DNA from: CALJTV01 sp034435835
GTDB lineage: Bacteria > Chloroflexota > Dehalococcoidia > GIF9 > UBA5629
DNA: 22,987 nucleotides
Assembly (NCBI GenBank): GCA_034435835.1
Contig: DAOTWF010000028.1
Span: 1-22,987, forward strand
Direction: 5' to 3'
Shown here: positions 1-7,112 of the stretch, one piece after another
Numbering within the stretch: position 1 is the first letter of the stretch
How the letters are laid out: every line of letters starts with the position of its first letter
Made by a program: the position numbers and the translations under genes
Notes under the pieces: generated by a model
Databases searched by the model: none
Told to the model about the DNA's origin: nothing
What the model saw: only the letters and a program-made list of their open reading frames with translations

Positions 1-2
1 CA

Positions 3-227
3 ATGAAATACCCCCCTTTCTTTATTATCCAGTCTAACATTATTGCTGGACTGGTTTTCGGGGGGCAGGTCAATGACCAGAAGACAGACCTCAATCGGCT
101 TAAGGGATGGCTCTATCAGCAGCGAACCAGAGCCAGACTCGAAAGAGACCGGGCTGAAAGACGCCAGAAAGCAGAGGCAGCCAAAGCCCAGCTGGAGGTC
201 ATGCAGCCAGCAATGTTCGACTTCTAG
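3..227 (+). CDS. small hypothetical protein, start uncertain
   Basis: I do not recognise this 74-residue frame. Its last 50 or so residues look like real protein: they are rich in Arg, Lys, Glu, Gln and Ala, with a likely amphipathic helix at about residues 36-66 (LERDRAERRQKAEAAKAQLE), and end in MFDF. The first 20 residues are less convincing, and the DNA encoding them contains a terminator-like hairpin at 29-54. The real start may therefore lie further downstream, or the frame may be the tail of a gene entering from the left. No in-frame ATG, GTG or TTG lies between the first codon and the charged region; an ATG at 73 is in the wrong frame, which could mean a frameshift. An intrinsic terminator 25 bases after the stop supports transcription in this direction. 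Function unknown. Confidence 0.35.
   Translation: MKYPPFFIIQSNIIAGLVFGGQVNDQKTDLNRLKGWLYQQRTRARLERDRAERRQKAEAAKAQLEVMQPAMFDF
29..58 (+). terminator. terminator-like hairpin
   Basis: Six-base arms CCAGTC (29-34) and GACTGG (49-54) enclose a 14-base loop and are followed by TTTTC. It could end a gene entering from the left. The stem is short and the T-run has only four bases, so this is weak. It overlaps the N-terminal codons of the small frame at 3-227. Confidence 0.25.
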
Positions 228-251
228 CAGATTAAGCTCGGTAAATAGTAG

Positions 252-286
252 AAAGGGGTCGGAATTCAAATCCCCGACCCCTTTTT
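252..286 (+). terminator. Rho-independent terminator
   Basis: The arms AAAGGGGTCGG (252-262) and CCGACCCCTTT (274-284) pair perfectly over 11 bases around an 11-base loop. The downstream T-run continues to 286. The strong GC stem plus the T-tract on the plus strand fits an intrinsic terminator for the small gene ending at 227. The minus-strand reading has only three T after the stem, so it is mainly a plus-strand signal. Confidence 0.8.
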
Positions 287-635
287 GTTATCCTGAAAGA
301 CCTATCTTTTGACTCTTACCGAAGCACTACTTTACCAAAACAAAATGCCCCGAGTAACCTCACTTAAGTGGCCTTTCCTCCACCTACACTCTCGGTTTTC
401 AGCTTACTCCGTGCCTATTGGGACTCATACACTTTTCAGCTTCGACGTGCCGCGCGACCTGGCTTCCCAACTGCCAAATCAAGCTTTGACTACTCGGGAC
501 AGTTTTAAAATTGCAAAAAGCCACAAGAGTTAACACGGAGGCGCAGTAGATAGTGTAGTATGAAATTGTGTAAAGCTAGTGGAATTAAAGAAAATACCTC
601 CTGATGGACAAGCAATAATTACACCAGGAGGCTGA
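287..635. other. gene-poor stretch between terminator and IS256 fragment
   Basis: No convincing gene was found on either strand. A plus-strand open frame at 309-533 has no ATG start or ribosome site and its composition is not protein-like. The segment GGGACAGTTTTAAAATTGCA at 496-515 has a palindromic TTTTAAAA core and reminded me of end motifs of some IS21-type elements. That resemblance is from memory and unverified. With the transposase remnant next door, the stretch is probably scarred mobile-element DNA. Confidence 0.4.
597..631 (+). repeat. hairpin covering the Shine-Dalgarno of the IS256 fragment
   Basis: CCTCCTG (597-603) and CAGGAGG (625-631) are perfect 7-base complements with a 21-base loop. 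The right arm contains the AGGAGG ribosome-binding site that lies 7 bases before the ACG codon where the transposase fragment should start. In an RNA the site would be masked. This is a known kind of protection against translation of read-through mRNA in insertion sequences, but here it is inferred from pairing alone. Confidence 0.45.
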
Positions 636-638
636 GTT

Positions 639-860
639 ACGAAGAAAGAAGTAGAAGAACTCATACGTGTTTTAGCAAAGAAAGAGGAGAAAAGGGAACT
701 TCTTAGAGAGGTCGTCAAAGGTGAGCTTGGGAGCATGGTTAAAGAGTTACTGGAAGAGGTAGCGCTGGTAGAGCGGGAGGCGTTTTGCGAAAGCGAAGGT
801 GAGGCGAAGAATGGTTTCTACCCGCGGGATATTGAAGGCTTCTTCGGCGCAGTGGAGTGA
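639..860 (+). pseudogene. IS256-family transposase, N-terminal fragment
   Basis: Reading from an ACG codon at 639 gives 73 residues ending at a TGA at 858-860. The second half matches the N-terminal region of IS256 (mutator-type) transposases: a helix like MVKELLEEVALVEREAF followed by NGFYPRD, the N-G-[FY]-x-x-R segment that normally leads into a GKIEDL...VPR stretch. Here the reading departs into IEGFFGAVE and stops, so the DDE catalytic core (family length about 400 residues) is missing. A strong AGGAGG site lies just before the ACG codon, so the original start was probably ATG and has mutated. No inverted terminal repeats were identified. The family call rests on remembered motif similarity. 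Confidence 0.6.
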
Positions 861-872
861 TGGTTGCCCGGG

Positions 873-1646
873 CTAGTCGACGATGCGTTTGAACGAAGTG
901 GTTGCCAGGCATATAAGGATGGATGTCGCCAGTATGAGCACTGCCAGGTCACGGGGAAGATTGGCAAAGTCGCCGGTCACCAGCAACGCTCGCAGTGCAT
1001 CAACGGTATAGCTGAGCGGGTTGGCAATCGCTACCACTTTCAACCAGGTGGGCATCAGGTCCATAGGGTAAATAGCGCTGCTGGCAAAGAACAATGGCAT
1101 GGTGATCGCCTGCCCGATGCCCATCATGCGTTCCCGAGTCTTGAGCATCGAAGCCAGAAAAATGGACAGGCTGGAAAAACACATGCCGGAGAGGACTATC
1201 ACCAAAACCACCCCGAACACGCTGAGTGCATCTATGTGGAGCTGGATGCGGATGGCTAAAGCTAGAAGGAATATCAGCACTGCCTGCAAGATGGAACGGG
1301 CGCCGGCGGCAAAAGTCTTGCCCAGGATAATGCTGGAATGGGGGATCGGTGTGGAGAGCAGTTTATTGAGCAGACCGAAGTCCCGTTCCCATACCAGCGT
1401 TATCCCATAGAAAACGGCTATGAAGATGACAGATTGTGCCAGAACACCTGGGGTAAGGAACTGGAGGTAACTGTAGCTGCCGGTAGGTAGTACCCTGAGC
1501 CTGCCAAATACCCCGCCGAAGACCACCAGCCAGAGGAGTGGCTGTATTGCCCTGACGAAGACCTGAGAGCTGTCGTGAAACACCTTTCGTAGTTCAAACT
1601 CGGTTATTGTGAGGATGCCGTTTATCATCCTTGCTGCCGCTGTCAT
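873..1646 (-). CDS. ABC-2 type transporter permease (DrrB-like)
   Basis: This 257-residue integral membrane protein has about six hydrophobic segments (near residues 33-50, 62-84, 110-132, 140-168, 175-198 and 232-250), the usual size and layout of ABC-2 permeases. The segment ANPLSYTVDALRALL near the last periplasmic loop is typical of the DrrB/YhhJ-like exporter group. Its ATG overlaps the stop of the ATPase gene by 4 bases (ATGA at 1643-1646), so the two are translationally coupled subunits of one exporter. The substrate cannot be told from sequence; DrrAB relatives export hydrophobic drugs or lipids. The gene ends 12 bases from the IS256 fragment, with no clear terminator in between. Confidence 0.9.
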   Translation of the reverse strand: MTAAARMINGILTITEFELRKVFHDSSQVFVRAIQPLLWLVVFGGVFGRLRVLPTGSYSYLQFLTPGVLAQSVIFIAVFYGITLVWERDFGLLNKLLSTPIPHSSIILGKTFAAGARSILQAVLIFLLALAIRIQLHIDALSVFGVVLVIVLSGMCFSSLSIFLASMLKTRERMMGIGQAITMPLFFASSAIYPMDLMPTWLKVVAIANPLSYTVDALRALLVTGDFANLPRDLAVLILATSILICLATTSFKRIVD

Positions 1647-2626
1647 TGCCTCAGCCTCCTTATGGTGCGGCGGGTACGTCGTGCATGTTTCCAGGTGGTA
1701 TCGCCTTCATCAATACGGACGCCGGCATATTTAAGGAAGACATCATCAAGGGCTGCCCGTTTCAGGGACACCGAGGTGGCGGTGATGCCGTGTTGCTTGA
1801 GCTCTTCTAGAATGCGGGGTATCTTCCGCTCGCCATTTTGTACCACCAATTCACAGACGCTGTCGTGCGAGGGGGAGAGTAGCTGGTAACCCAGGCGTTG
1901 CAGCACACTGAAGCAGTCGTTACTTGCGGTGGTGATTGAGATGACGTCACCGCCAAGGCGTGCTTTGAGTTCCCCGGGTGAGCCGGTCACGGCTATCTTA
2001 CCTAAATTCATGATAGCGATGCGGTCGCAAAGTTCATCAGCCTCCAGCATGTCATGCGTGGTGAGCAAAATTGTGGTATCAAAGTCGTCCCGAAGGCGGA
2101 CAATGTAGTCCCAGATCATGCGTTTGGCTGCGGGGTCAAGCCCTATGCTGGGTTCGTCTAGGAACAACACCTTAGGTCGGTTGACCAGTACCTGGGCTAT
2201 CTCAAGCCGGCGCATCATGCCGCCGGAGTAGGTCTTTACCAGGCTGTTAGCCCGGTCAGCAAGCCCCATGAACTCAAGGGCTTCCTGGATCCGTTTCTTT
2301 CGCAACGTCCGGGGCACCTGGTAGAGCCTGGCGTAAAGAAGGAGGTTCTCATAGCCGGTGAGGTCACCATCCACAGAGACCTCCTGCGGTACATACCCGC
2401 AGAGCTGACGCACCTGCTGCGGGTTCCTTAGCGCATCTATACCGGAGACCCTTACCTGCCCCGAATTGGGCTTTATCAGGGTAAGCAAACATCTTATGGT
2501 AGTGGTCTTACCAGCGCCGTTCGGTCCCAGTAGTCCGAAAACCTCGCCCTTTTCCACGCGAAAGGAGACAGAGTCCACCGCGGTGAAATTTCCAAAGCGC
2601 TTGGTGAGGCTGGTTACTTCAATCAT
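1643..2626 (-). CDS. ABC transporter ATP-binding protein (DrrA-like)
   Basis: A 327-residue nucleotide-binding subunit starting MIEVTSLTKRFG. Visible elements: Walker A GPNGAGKTT (residues 34-42), Q-loop near Q81, signature YSGGMMRRL (133-141), Walker B VLFLDEP (153-159) and H-loop His191. The C-terminal 110 or so residues form the extra domain seen in DrrA-type exporter ATPases (family about 310-330 residues). The ATG at 2626 was chosen because it overlaps the marR stop by 8 bases and starts directly at the conserved domain; an ATG at 2653 would add nine poorly supported residues and lie further inside marR. It should power the permease encoded next. Residues 315-327 are very Arg-rich and look like a family-variable tail. 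Confidence 0.93.
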   Translation of the reverse strand: MIEVTSLTKRFGNFTAVDSVSFRVEKGEVFGLLGPNGAGKTTTIRCLLTLIKPNSGQVRVSGIDALRNPQQVRQLCGYVPQEVSVDGDLTGYENLLLYARLYQVPRTLRKKRIQEALEFMGLADRANSLVKTYSGGMMRRLEIAQVLVNRPKVLFLDEPSIGLDPAAKRMIWDYIVRLRDDFDTTILLTTHDMLEADELCDRIAIMNLGKIAVTGSPGELKARLGGDVISITTASNDCFSVLQRLGYQLLSPSHDSVCELVVQNGERKIPRILEELKQHGITATSVSLKRAALDDVFLKYAGVRIDEGDTTWKHARRTRRTIRRLRQ

Positions 2627-3083
2627 TGCCTGCCACATCCTTTTGCCTGTCAAGTTCTTCGGCAGCTTTCACCAGTGCCCTCAGCCCTATTGCCAGACCA
2701 TTGAGTTCTTGCTCACTGAGGTTGTCCAGGATTTCCTGCATCCTGCTTGACCTCCTCTCCCTGAGGTTGGCGAGGATGGACTGTCCCTTCTCGGTGAGCT
2801 TGAGCACAAGCACACGCCGGTCCTTGTGGTTCTCTTCGCGCTGTACCAGTCCTTGCTCTACCAGGCGGTCGACGATTCCGGTCACGTTTGATGGCGTTAC
2901 TCCCAGGGCTCCTGCCAGTTTGCTAGGGCTTACGCCGGGATGAGTGGCGATGAAGAACAGACTCTTAAGCTGCGGTACGGTCAAATTCAAGCCCATCCAA
3001 GCATCCAGCGAATATTGCCTCATGAGCTGGTGAGCCCGATGCTCAAGTTCAAGCACTTCTGTCAGTAATTCGGATTTGGTCAT
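2619..3083 (-). CDS. MarR-family transcriptional regulator
   Basis: A 154-residue winged-helix repressor. The core is LTVPQLKSLFFIATHPG (34-50), a recognition region around SKLAGALGVTPSNVTGIVDRL (54-74), and a wing with the conserved D88-R89 pair. Long helices on both sides form the dimer interface, as in the MarR family. The start at 3083 was chosen because the predicted promoter places the transcription start near 3120, which excludes the longer reading from 3176. GAGG lies about 11 bases upstream. It is the first gene of an operon with the two exporter genes, the usual arrangement for a repressor released by a toxic ligand. An inverted repeat over the transcription start suggests autoregulation. 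Confidence 0.92.
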   Translation of the reverse strand: MTKSELLTEVLELEHRAHQLMRQYSLDAWMGLNLTVPQLKSLFFIATHPGVSPSKLAGALGVTPSNVTGIVDRLVEQGLVQREENHKDRRVLVLKLTEKGQSILANLRERRSSRMQEILDNLSEQELNGLAIGLRALVKAAEELDRQKDVAGND

Positions 3084-3088
3084 AGTTA

Positions 3089-3122
3089 ATGTTACCTCAA
3101 TTATTGATGTGAACAGTAACAT
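3089..3122. promoter_or_regulatory. candidate MarR operator (nested inverted repeats)
   Basis: ATGTTAC (3089-3095) and GTAACAT (3116-3122) are perfect inverted repeats. An inner near-palindrome TCAAT-T-ATTGA (3097-3107) lies between them. The site sits directly downstream of the -10 box and covers the predicted start of transcription, where a bound MarR dimer would block RNA polymerase. Inferred from position and symmetry. Confidence 0.55.
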
Positions 3123-3126
3123 ATTT

Positions 3127-3155
3127 AGTGTACTCAGAGGCTGTGCCAAAGTCAA
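3127..3155 (-). promoter_or_regulatory. sigma70-type promoter of marR operon
   Basis: On the minus strand TTGACT (3155-3150) and TACACT (3132-3127) are separated by exactly 17 bases. The predicted transcription start is near 3120, giving a leader of about 37 bases before the marR ATG at 3083. Confidence 0.7.
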
Positions 3156-3264
3156 CCGGTGCGACTGATATTGCATCTGGTTGTCTGGCGGAGCGGTGAA
3201 GTAAAACTTGTGTTAAATGACTAGAGGAAGAATCTATTTATTGGCGGGTGAAAGACGGAGAGGA

Positions 3265-3639
3265 CTACTTTGTGGTGGGCCAGGAGCCCCAGAGCTTGAC
3301 TTGCCCGCAGTGAGTACATTTGACGAAAAAGGCGAGGAATCCCTGGCTATTACAGGAAGTGCATCGGAAATTTTGAGCAAACTGCGCCAGTCCGGCGTTG
3401 CCATTTGTCGGTTGTTTGAGTTTGCCCACTGCCTTCTCAAGCCTATTGAGGCGGTCTGTTAGTTCTGTTATCTTCTCACTGAGCGCTTTGATATCCTGGG
3501 GTGGCGGTGTGGACGGGTGATGATGGGGTGTGCTGACTTTTTGGGCATTGCCCCTTTCCTTGGCACCTCCCAGGGGGGGAGCCACTGACTCCACCAGGGC
3601 ATCTATATCACTCTGTGACAGTATTTTGTCGTCTGACAT
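3265..3639 (-). CDS. FliM-N-type CheY-binding peptide fused to coiled coil and zinc ribbon
   Basis: This 124-residue protein starts MSDDKILSQSDIDALVESV. Residues 6-16 match the N-terminal CheY-P-binding peptide of FliM and FliY (consensus LSQxEIDxLL). No FliM middle domain or SpoA/FliN domain follows. There is instead a Pro/His-rich linker (20-50), a predicted coiled coil (50-76, KALSEKITELTDRLNRLEKA) and a C-terminal zinc ribbon with C93-x2-C96 and C108-x2-C111. The start codon overlaps the HD-GYP stop by one base (TGATG), so it is translationally coupled as the last gene of the chemotaxis operon. Family knowledge plus context suggests an adaptor binding phosphorylated CheY and passing the signal to an unknown partner. 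No named family is recognised. The motif is short, so function is inference, but position in a che operon makes chance resemblance unlikely. Confidence 0.75.
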   Translation of the reverse strand: MSDDKILSQSDIDALVESVAPPLGGAKERGNAQKVSTPHHHPSTPPPQDIKALSEKITELTDRLNRLEKAVGKLKQPTNGNAGLAQFAQNFRCTSCNSQGFLAFFVKCTHCGQVKLWGSWPTTK

Positions 3640-4724
3640 CAGTAGTAATCTAGGATTTTCACTATGAATTTAGACTGGAATTCCGGTTTTGACAGGTCTA
3701 GGTCATAGGGCTGTTGCAGTATTCCTTCCTTCGGGTGGTAACAGATACGTACTACCGGTCTGCCGACGAAACCGCGCTTAGAGTCTGAGATTATACCCAC
3801 TTCTCTGGTGTTCAGCTCGACGGTCAGTCCTGTGGGGTAGCAGGGTATCTGTTTCACAAAAGCATCCACCATTTCAGGGTTAAAATATTCGCCACTGTAT
3901 GCCATGATGAACTCGATAGCTTCATGCGGCATATATACCTTGGTTCTCCCCGGACCTACAGAAATGAGTTCTGTATAGCTGTCCGCGATGGCAAGCATCT
4001 GTGCCAGTGGCGATATCTTGGAACCTCTAAGTCCCAGCGGGTACCCGGTACCGTTCCACCTTTCGTGGTGCTGCATGATGGCAGTGGCAACATTTGTGTC
4101 TTTGCCATTGAACTGTCTTAATAGTTTTTGACCGCGTGCCAGGTGTTCTCGAAGCCTTGCCAGCTCCTCTTTTGTCAGTTCGCCCGGTTTGCGGAGGATT
4201 TCCTCGGGCAGCTCTGCATAGCCGATGTCTTTGAGCATGGCTGCCATACCTAGGCTGATTAGTTGGTCCCTATCCCACTTCAGTCTATGGGCTACTATCA
4301 GTGAAAGGATGGCGGCTTTCACTGGTTGGATGTAGATGAAGTCTTCGCGGGACACTACGCCGGCTACAGACGGTTCTCCTGTGGTAGAAAAAAGTAGGTG
4401 GTTCACCATGGCGTCTACCACACTGCTGATGTTGCGTATCCCTTCCACCGTCAGGCGACCGCTTATACGGGTCTCGATCATCAGCTGTCGCAGCACAGCA
4501 GACGCCCGCCCTTCAATTTCCGGTGGTATCAAGGGTACAGAGACAATATCGTAGGCGCGGTTGTCCTGAATGAATATCTCGCTTACTTTCGTTTTAAAGA
4601 GCGTCTTCAAGTTGTGCTCATCGAGCTTGACGTTTGCGTCGAGCAGCTTGACCCCGTAGGGATCAAATACCGGATAGCCCAGTGTCATTCCGGGCCTGGC
4701 ATATTTCAGAGATATCCGTCTCAT
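3639..4724 (-). CDS. degenerate HD-GYP domain protein
   Basis: 361 residues. The N-terminal part (1-55, with ARPGMTLGYPVFD) is the small domain that often precedes HD-GYP in Firmicutes-like proteins. The HD-GYP core covers about 125-290: HHERWNGTGYP (219-229), the intervening His194 and Asp248 are kept. The first His of the fold is Gln133 (IYIQPV), and the HD pair with its following Lys is altered: HDIGK is KDIGY (165-169). Active HD-GYP enzymes hydrolyse cyclic di-GMP with metals held by these residues, so this copy is probably inactive or binding-only. The C-terminal part (310-361) is the small beta-rich tail common in such proteins. The ATG overlaps the cheR stop by 4 bases. The role may be to sense cyclic di-GMP for the chemotaxis output. 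Confidence 0.85.
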   Translation of the reverse strand: MRRISLKYARPGMTLGYPVFDPYGVKLLDANVKLDEHNLKTLFKTKVSEIFIQDNRAYDIVSVPLIPPEIEGRASAVLRQLMIETRISGRLTVEGIRNISSVVDAMVNHLLFSTTGEPSVAGVVSREDFIYIQPVKAAILSLIVAHRLKWDRDQLISLGMAAMLKDIGYAELPEEILRKPGELTKEELARLREHLARGQKLLRQFNGKDTNVATAIMQHHERWNGTGYPLGLRGSKISPLAQMLAIADSYTELISVGPGRTKVYMPHEAIEFIMAYSGEYFNPEMVDAFVKQIPCYPTGLTVELNTREVGIISDSKRGFVGRPVVRICYHPKEGILQQPYDLDLSKPEFQSKFIVKILDYY

Positions 4725-5569
4725 ATCCTAGCCTCCCGGGCCGATGCCGGTGCCGGCATTTTTGAGGTCGCCACAAAGCCCTTTTTGGCAATTGCTTTCC
4801 GGTAGAAGCAGGTACTGTACAGTGTGAAGCCGGAGCTTGCCGGTTCGAGGATGATTTCAGTGGCTCCCAGGAACAGGATGCCATCTTCCTTAAGGGCATG
4901 ATGGAACCTGTGTAGCAGTTCACCTTTTGCCTCTTCAGTAAGGTAGATAAGCACATTGCGACAGATGATGAGGTCAAATCCTGAACCCACGAAGTCCTTC
5001 AGCAGGTCGTGCTGTCTGAAAGCGACGCTCTGGCGTATTTTGTCCACCACCATGTAGCCATTTTCGGTGGCGACAAAGTATTTTTCAAGGAACTCTCGGG
5101 GCAAGTTTCTGACCTCGTTGGTACTGTAGGGTCCGCCGTTTCTGGCTTTTTCCAAACATTTCTGGTCGATATCGGTGGCTAGTATGTGGTGGCAGGAAAG
5201 TGATGCGAGATGGTCAAGGATCATGGCGACAGAGTATGCCTCGGCGCCGTTTGAGCAGCCAGCGCTCCAGATGTTCAGTCTAGTGCGGTGTTTCAACATC
5301 GCAGGAAGGATGTCTGTCATCAGCAGGCTGAAGTATTTCGGGTCACGGAAAAACTCGGACACATTTATCGTCAGGAAATCTTTGAGCTTTTGCACCATAG
5401 TGCAGTCTCGCTCAAGCGCCGGACAGAAGGATGCCAAGTCCTGAAAGCCAAGATTTAACATAAAGTGCTCCAGGCGTCGGCGCATCTGGTTCGACTTGTA
5501 CTTATTTAGCTCGACGTCGGTCAGCCTTCGAATTTTTTCTATAAGTTCTCGATATTCGGTATCAGTCAT
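4721..5569 (-). CDS. cheR: chemotaxis protein methyltransferase CheR
   Basis: This 282-residue SAM-dependent enzyme methylates glutamates on chemoreceptors. The N-terminal helical domain covers about 1-70 and contains the charged KSNQMRRRLEHFM. Then come TINVSEFFRDP (67-77), the SAM-binding WSAGCSNGAEAYS (101-113) and CRNVLIYL (203-210), all hallmarks of CheR. Length is normal. The ATG at 5569 was chosen because it overlaps the cheB stop by 4 bases (ATGA) and removes 15 residues that would lie inside cheB. The receptor in this operon ends without the NWETF-type CheR-tethering pentapeptide, so CheR probably binds the methylation helices directly. It is followed by the HD-GYP gene with another 4-base overlap. 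Confidence 0.95.
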   Translation of the reverse strand: MTDTEYRELIEKIRRLTDVELNKYKSNQMRRRLEHFMLNLGFQDLASFCPALERDCTMVQKLKDFLTINVSEFFRDPKYFSLLMTDILPAMLKHRTRLNIWSAGCSNGAEAYSVAMILDHLASLSCHHILATDIDQKCLEKARNGGPYSTNEVRNLPREFLEKYFVATENGYMVVDKIRQSVAFRQHDLLKDFVGSGFDLIICRNVLIYLTEEAKGELLHRFHHALKEDGILFLGATEIILEPASSGFTLYSTCFYRKAIAKKGFVATSKMPAPASAREARI

Positions 5570-6648
5570 AGCTCTTTCGCCGTGGCCTTCTGTGCTGACA
5601 ATTTTTGCTCGCAAATTTCTGCGATCTTCAAAGCCATATCATGGATGGGGACTATATAGTCGGCATATCCCGCCCTGATAACGCTCATTGGCATCCCGTT
5701 CACCACGCATGTTGACTCGTCCTCCACGATGATTTCACCTCCGAATGCCTTGATCAGGGCGGACCCCCTGGTCCCGTCCGTGCCCATGCCTGTCAGAATC
5801 ACGCCTAGAGAGCGGTCGCCGAATGCCCTGGCTACCGATTCCATAGTGATATCGATGCACGGTCGGACACCGAGCACAGGGGGACCCCTGTGTAGCTGTA
5901 TGTGGCCGTGGTTGACCTCCATGTGGTGATCACCTGGTGCTACCAATACCTGACACCGCTCTATTTCATCGCCTTCTTGTGCCTCCCTGACGCTCAGTTT
6001 GGACAGGCTGTCAAGCCGTTCGGCAAGTGATCTGGTGAACAGGGAGGGCATGTGTTGCACCACCAGGACGGCTGCATTGATATTCGCTGGCAGACTGGGT
6101 ATGACCTGCATTAAAGCTCGGGGTCCGCCCGTGGATGAGCCGATGACCACAACCCGGTTTGGTTTTTTCCCGGCATGCGTCCTCTGTCCAGCCTTGACTG
6201 GTTTGGTAGGAGGGTATGGGTATGGAGCGGCACCTTTTGACACAATAGTTCTGGCTGCCATTTTTATTTTGGCGATCAATTCTGCTTTCGAATCGGCATC
6301 GCCCAGCGGGCTGAGTACGGAAGGCTTAAGGAAGAAATCGACGGCGCCCAGTTCCAGTGCCTTTATGGTGACCTCTGCGCCGCTGGTGGTGAGTGCGCTG
6401 AGCATGACGACCGGGGTGGGGGCTTCTTTCATTATGTGTTCCAGCGCTGTGAGCCCGTCCATTTCCGGCATGATTATGTCCATAGTGACCACATCGGGCC
6501 TCAGCCTTTTCACCTTTTCTATGGCATCGATGCCGTCTCTCGCTGTGCCGACGATCTCTATCGCCGGGTCGGTCCCCAGTTCCTGAGATATGACTGAGCG
6601 AACGAATCCCGAGTCGTCCACCACCAGTACCTTTACTCTATTTACCAT
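5566..6648 (-). CDS. cheB: chemotaxis protein-glutamate methylesterase CheB
   Basis: 360 residues. The receiver domain (about 5-125) has the acidic pair D11-D12, phosphoacceptor Asp57 in TMDIIMPEMDG and Lys109. A linker rich in Pro, Lys and Tyr (140-162) leads to the methylesterase domain with catalytic Ser172 (IGSSTGG), His199 (VQHMPS) and Asp291 (GMGTDGT). All three catalytic residues are present, so it should remove receptor methyl groups, and probably deamidate glutamines, when phosphorylated by CheA. It lies 42 bases after cheY and overlaps cheR by 4 bases, pairing the opposing adaptation enzymes. The Shine-Dalgarno before the ATG is weak (GGTGAAAAG). Confidence 0.96.
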   Translation of the reverse strand: MVNRVKVLVVDDSGFVRSVISQELGTDPAIEIVGTARDGIDAIEKVKRLRPDVVTMDIIMPEMDGLTALEHIMKEAPTPVVMLSALTTSGAEVTIKALELGAVDFFLKPSVLSPLGDADSKAELIAKIKMAARTIVSKGAAPYPYPPTKPVKAGQRTHAGKKPNRVVVIGSSTGGPRALMQVIPSLPANINAAVLVVQHMPSLFTRSLAERLDSLSKLSVREAQEGDEIERCQVLVAPGDHHMEVNHGHIQLHRGPPVLGVRPCIDITMESVARAFGDRSLGVILTGMGTDGTRGSALIKAFGGEIIVEDESTCVVNGMPMSVIRAGYADYIVPIHDMALKIAEICEQKLSAQKATAKEL

Positions 6649-6690
6649 AACTTTTCACCACTGCCGAAGCGTTTTTTAGTCCCATGCAAT

Positions 6691-7047
6691 CTAACTTAAC
6701 ATCTTTTTCACCGCTGCCAGCACCCTTTCCGGATCGAACGGTTTCACCACGAAGTCCTTAGCACCGAGCTTAAGGGCTTCTATGACGATCGATTGCTGTC
6801 CCATGGCTGTGACCATCGATACTCTGGCGTTGTTATCCAGGGCCATGAGTTCCCTCAGGGCGGTCAAGCCGTCCATGTCGGGCATGGTGATGTCGAGCAG
6901 AACACCGTCCGGCCTGTGTTCTTTGTACTTAGTCAGGGCTTCGGCGCCATTAGATGCCTCGATCACTTTATAGCCATTCTGGGTCAGTAGCTGTGAGCAC
7001 CTCAGGCGCATGAATGCGGCGTCGTCTACAACCATTATTGTAGCCAT
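6691..7047 (-). CDS. cheY: chemotaxis response regulator CheY
   Basis: A 118-residue stand-alone receiver domain. It has the acidic pair D8-D9 (VVDDAAFMR), phosphoacceptor Asp52 (LLDITMPDMDG), Thr80 and Lys102 (VVKPF), which is a full active site of normal CheY length. It should be phosphorylated by CheA and act as the diffusible output. A good ribosome site (GGAGG, 8 bases before the ATG) supports the start. It sits between cheD and cheB. The likely downstream reader in this operon is the protein with a FliM-type N-peptide at 3265-3639, and the likely phosphatase is CheC. Confidence 0.94.
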   Translation of the reverse strand: MATIMVVDDAAFMRLRCSQLLTQNGYKVIEASNGAEALTKYKEHRPDGVLLDITMPDMDGLTALRELMALDNNARVSMVTAMGQQSIVIEALKLGAKDFVVKPFDPERVLAAVKKMLS

Positions 7048-7112
7048 GGCATACCCTCCGTCACCGAGATAATTTCAGTTGTAAATTTGGGCATCGCATT
7101 TTTGTTGGCATT

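Noticed and set aside
309..533. 74-codon plus-strand frame after the terminator
   Set aside because: It starts with TTG, has no ribosome site and lacks protein-like composition.
3084..3176. longer N-terminal extension of marR
   Set aside because: It would begin upstream of the predicted transcription start and encode a sequence outside the MarR fold.
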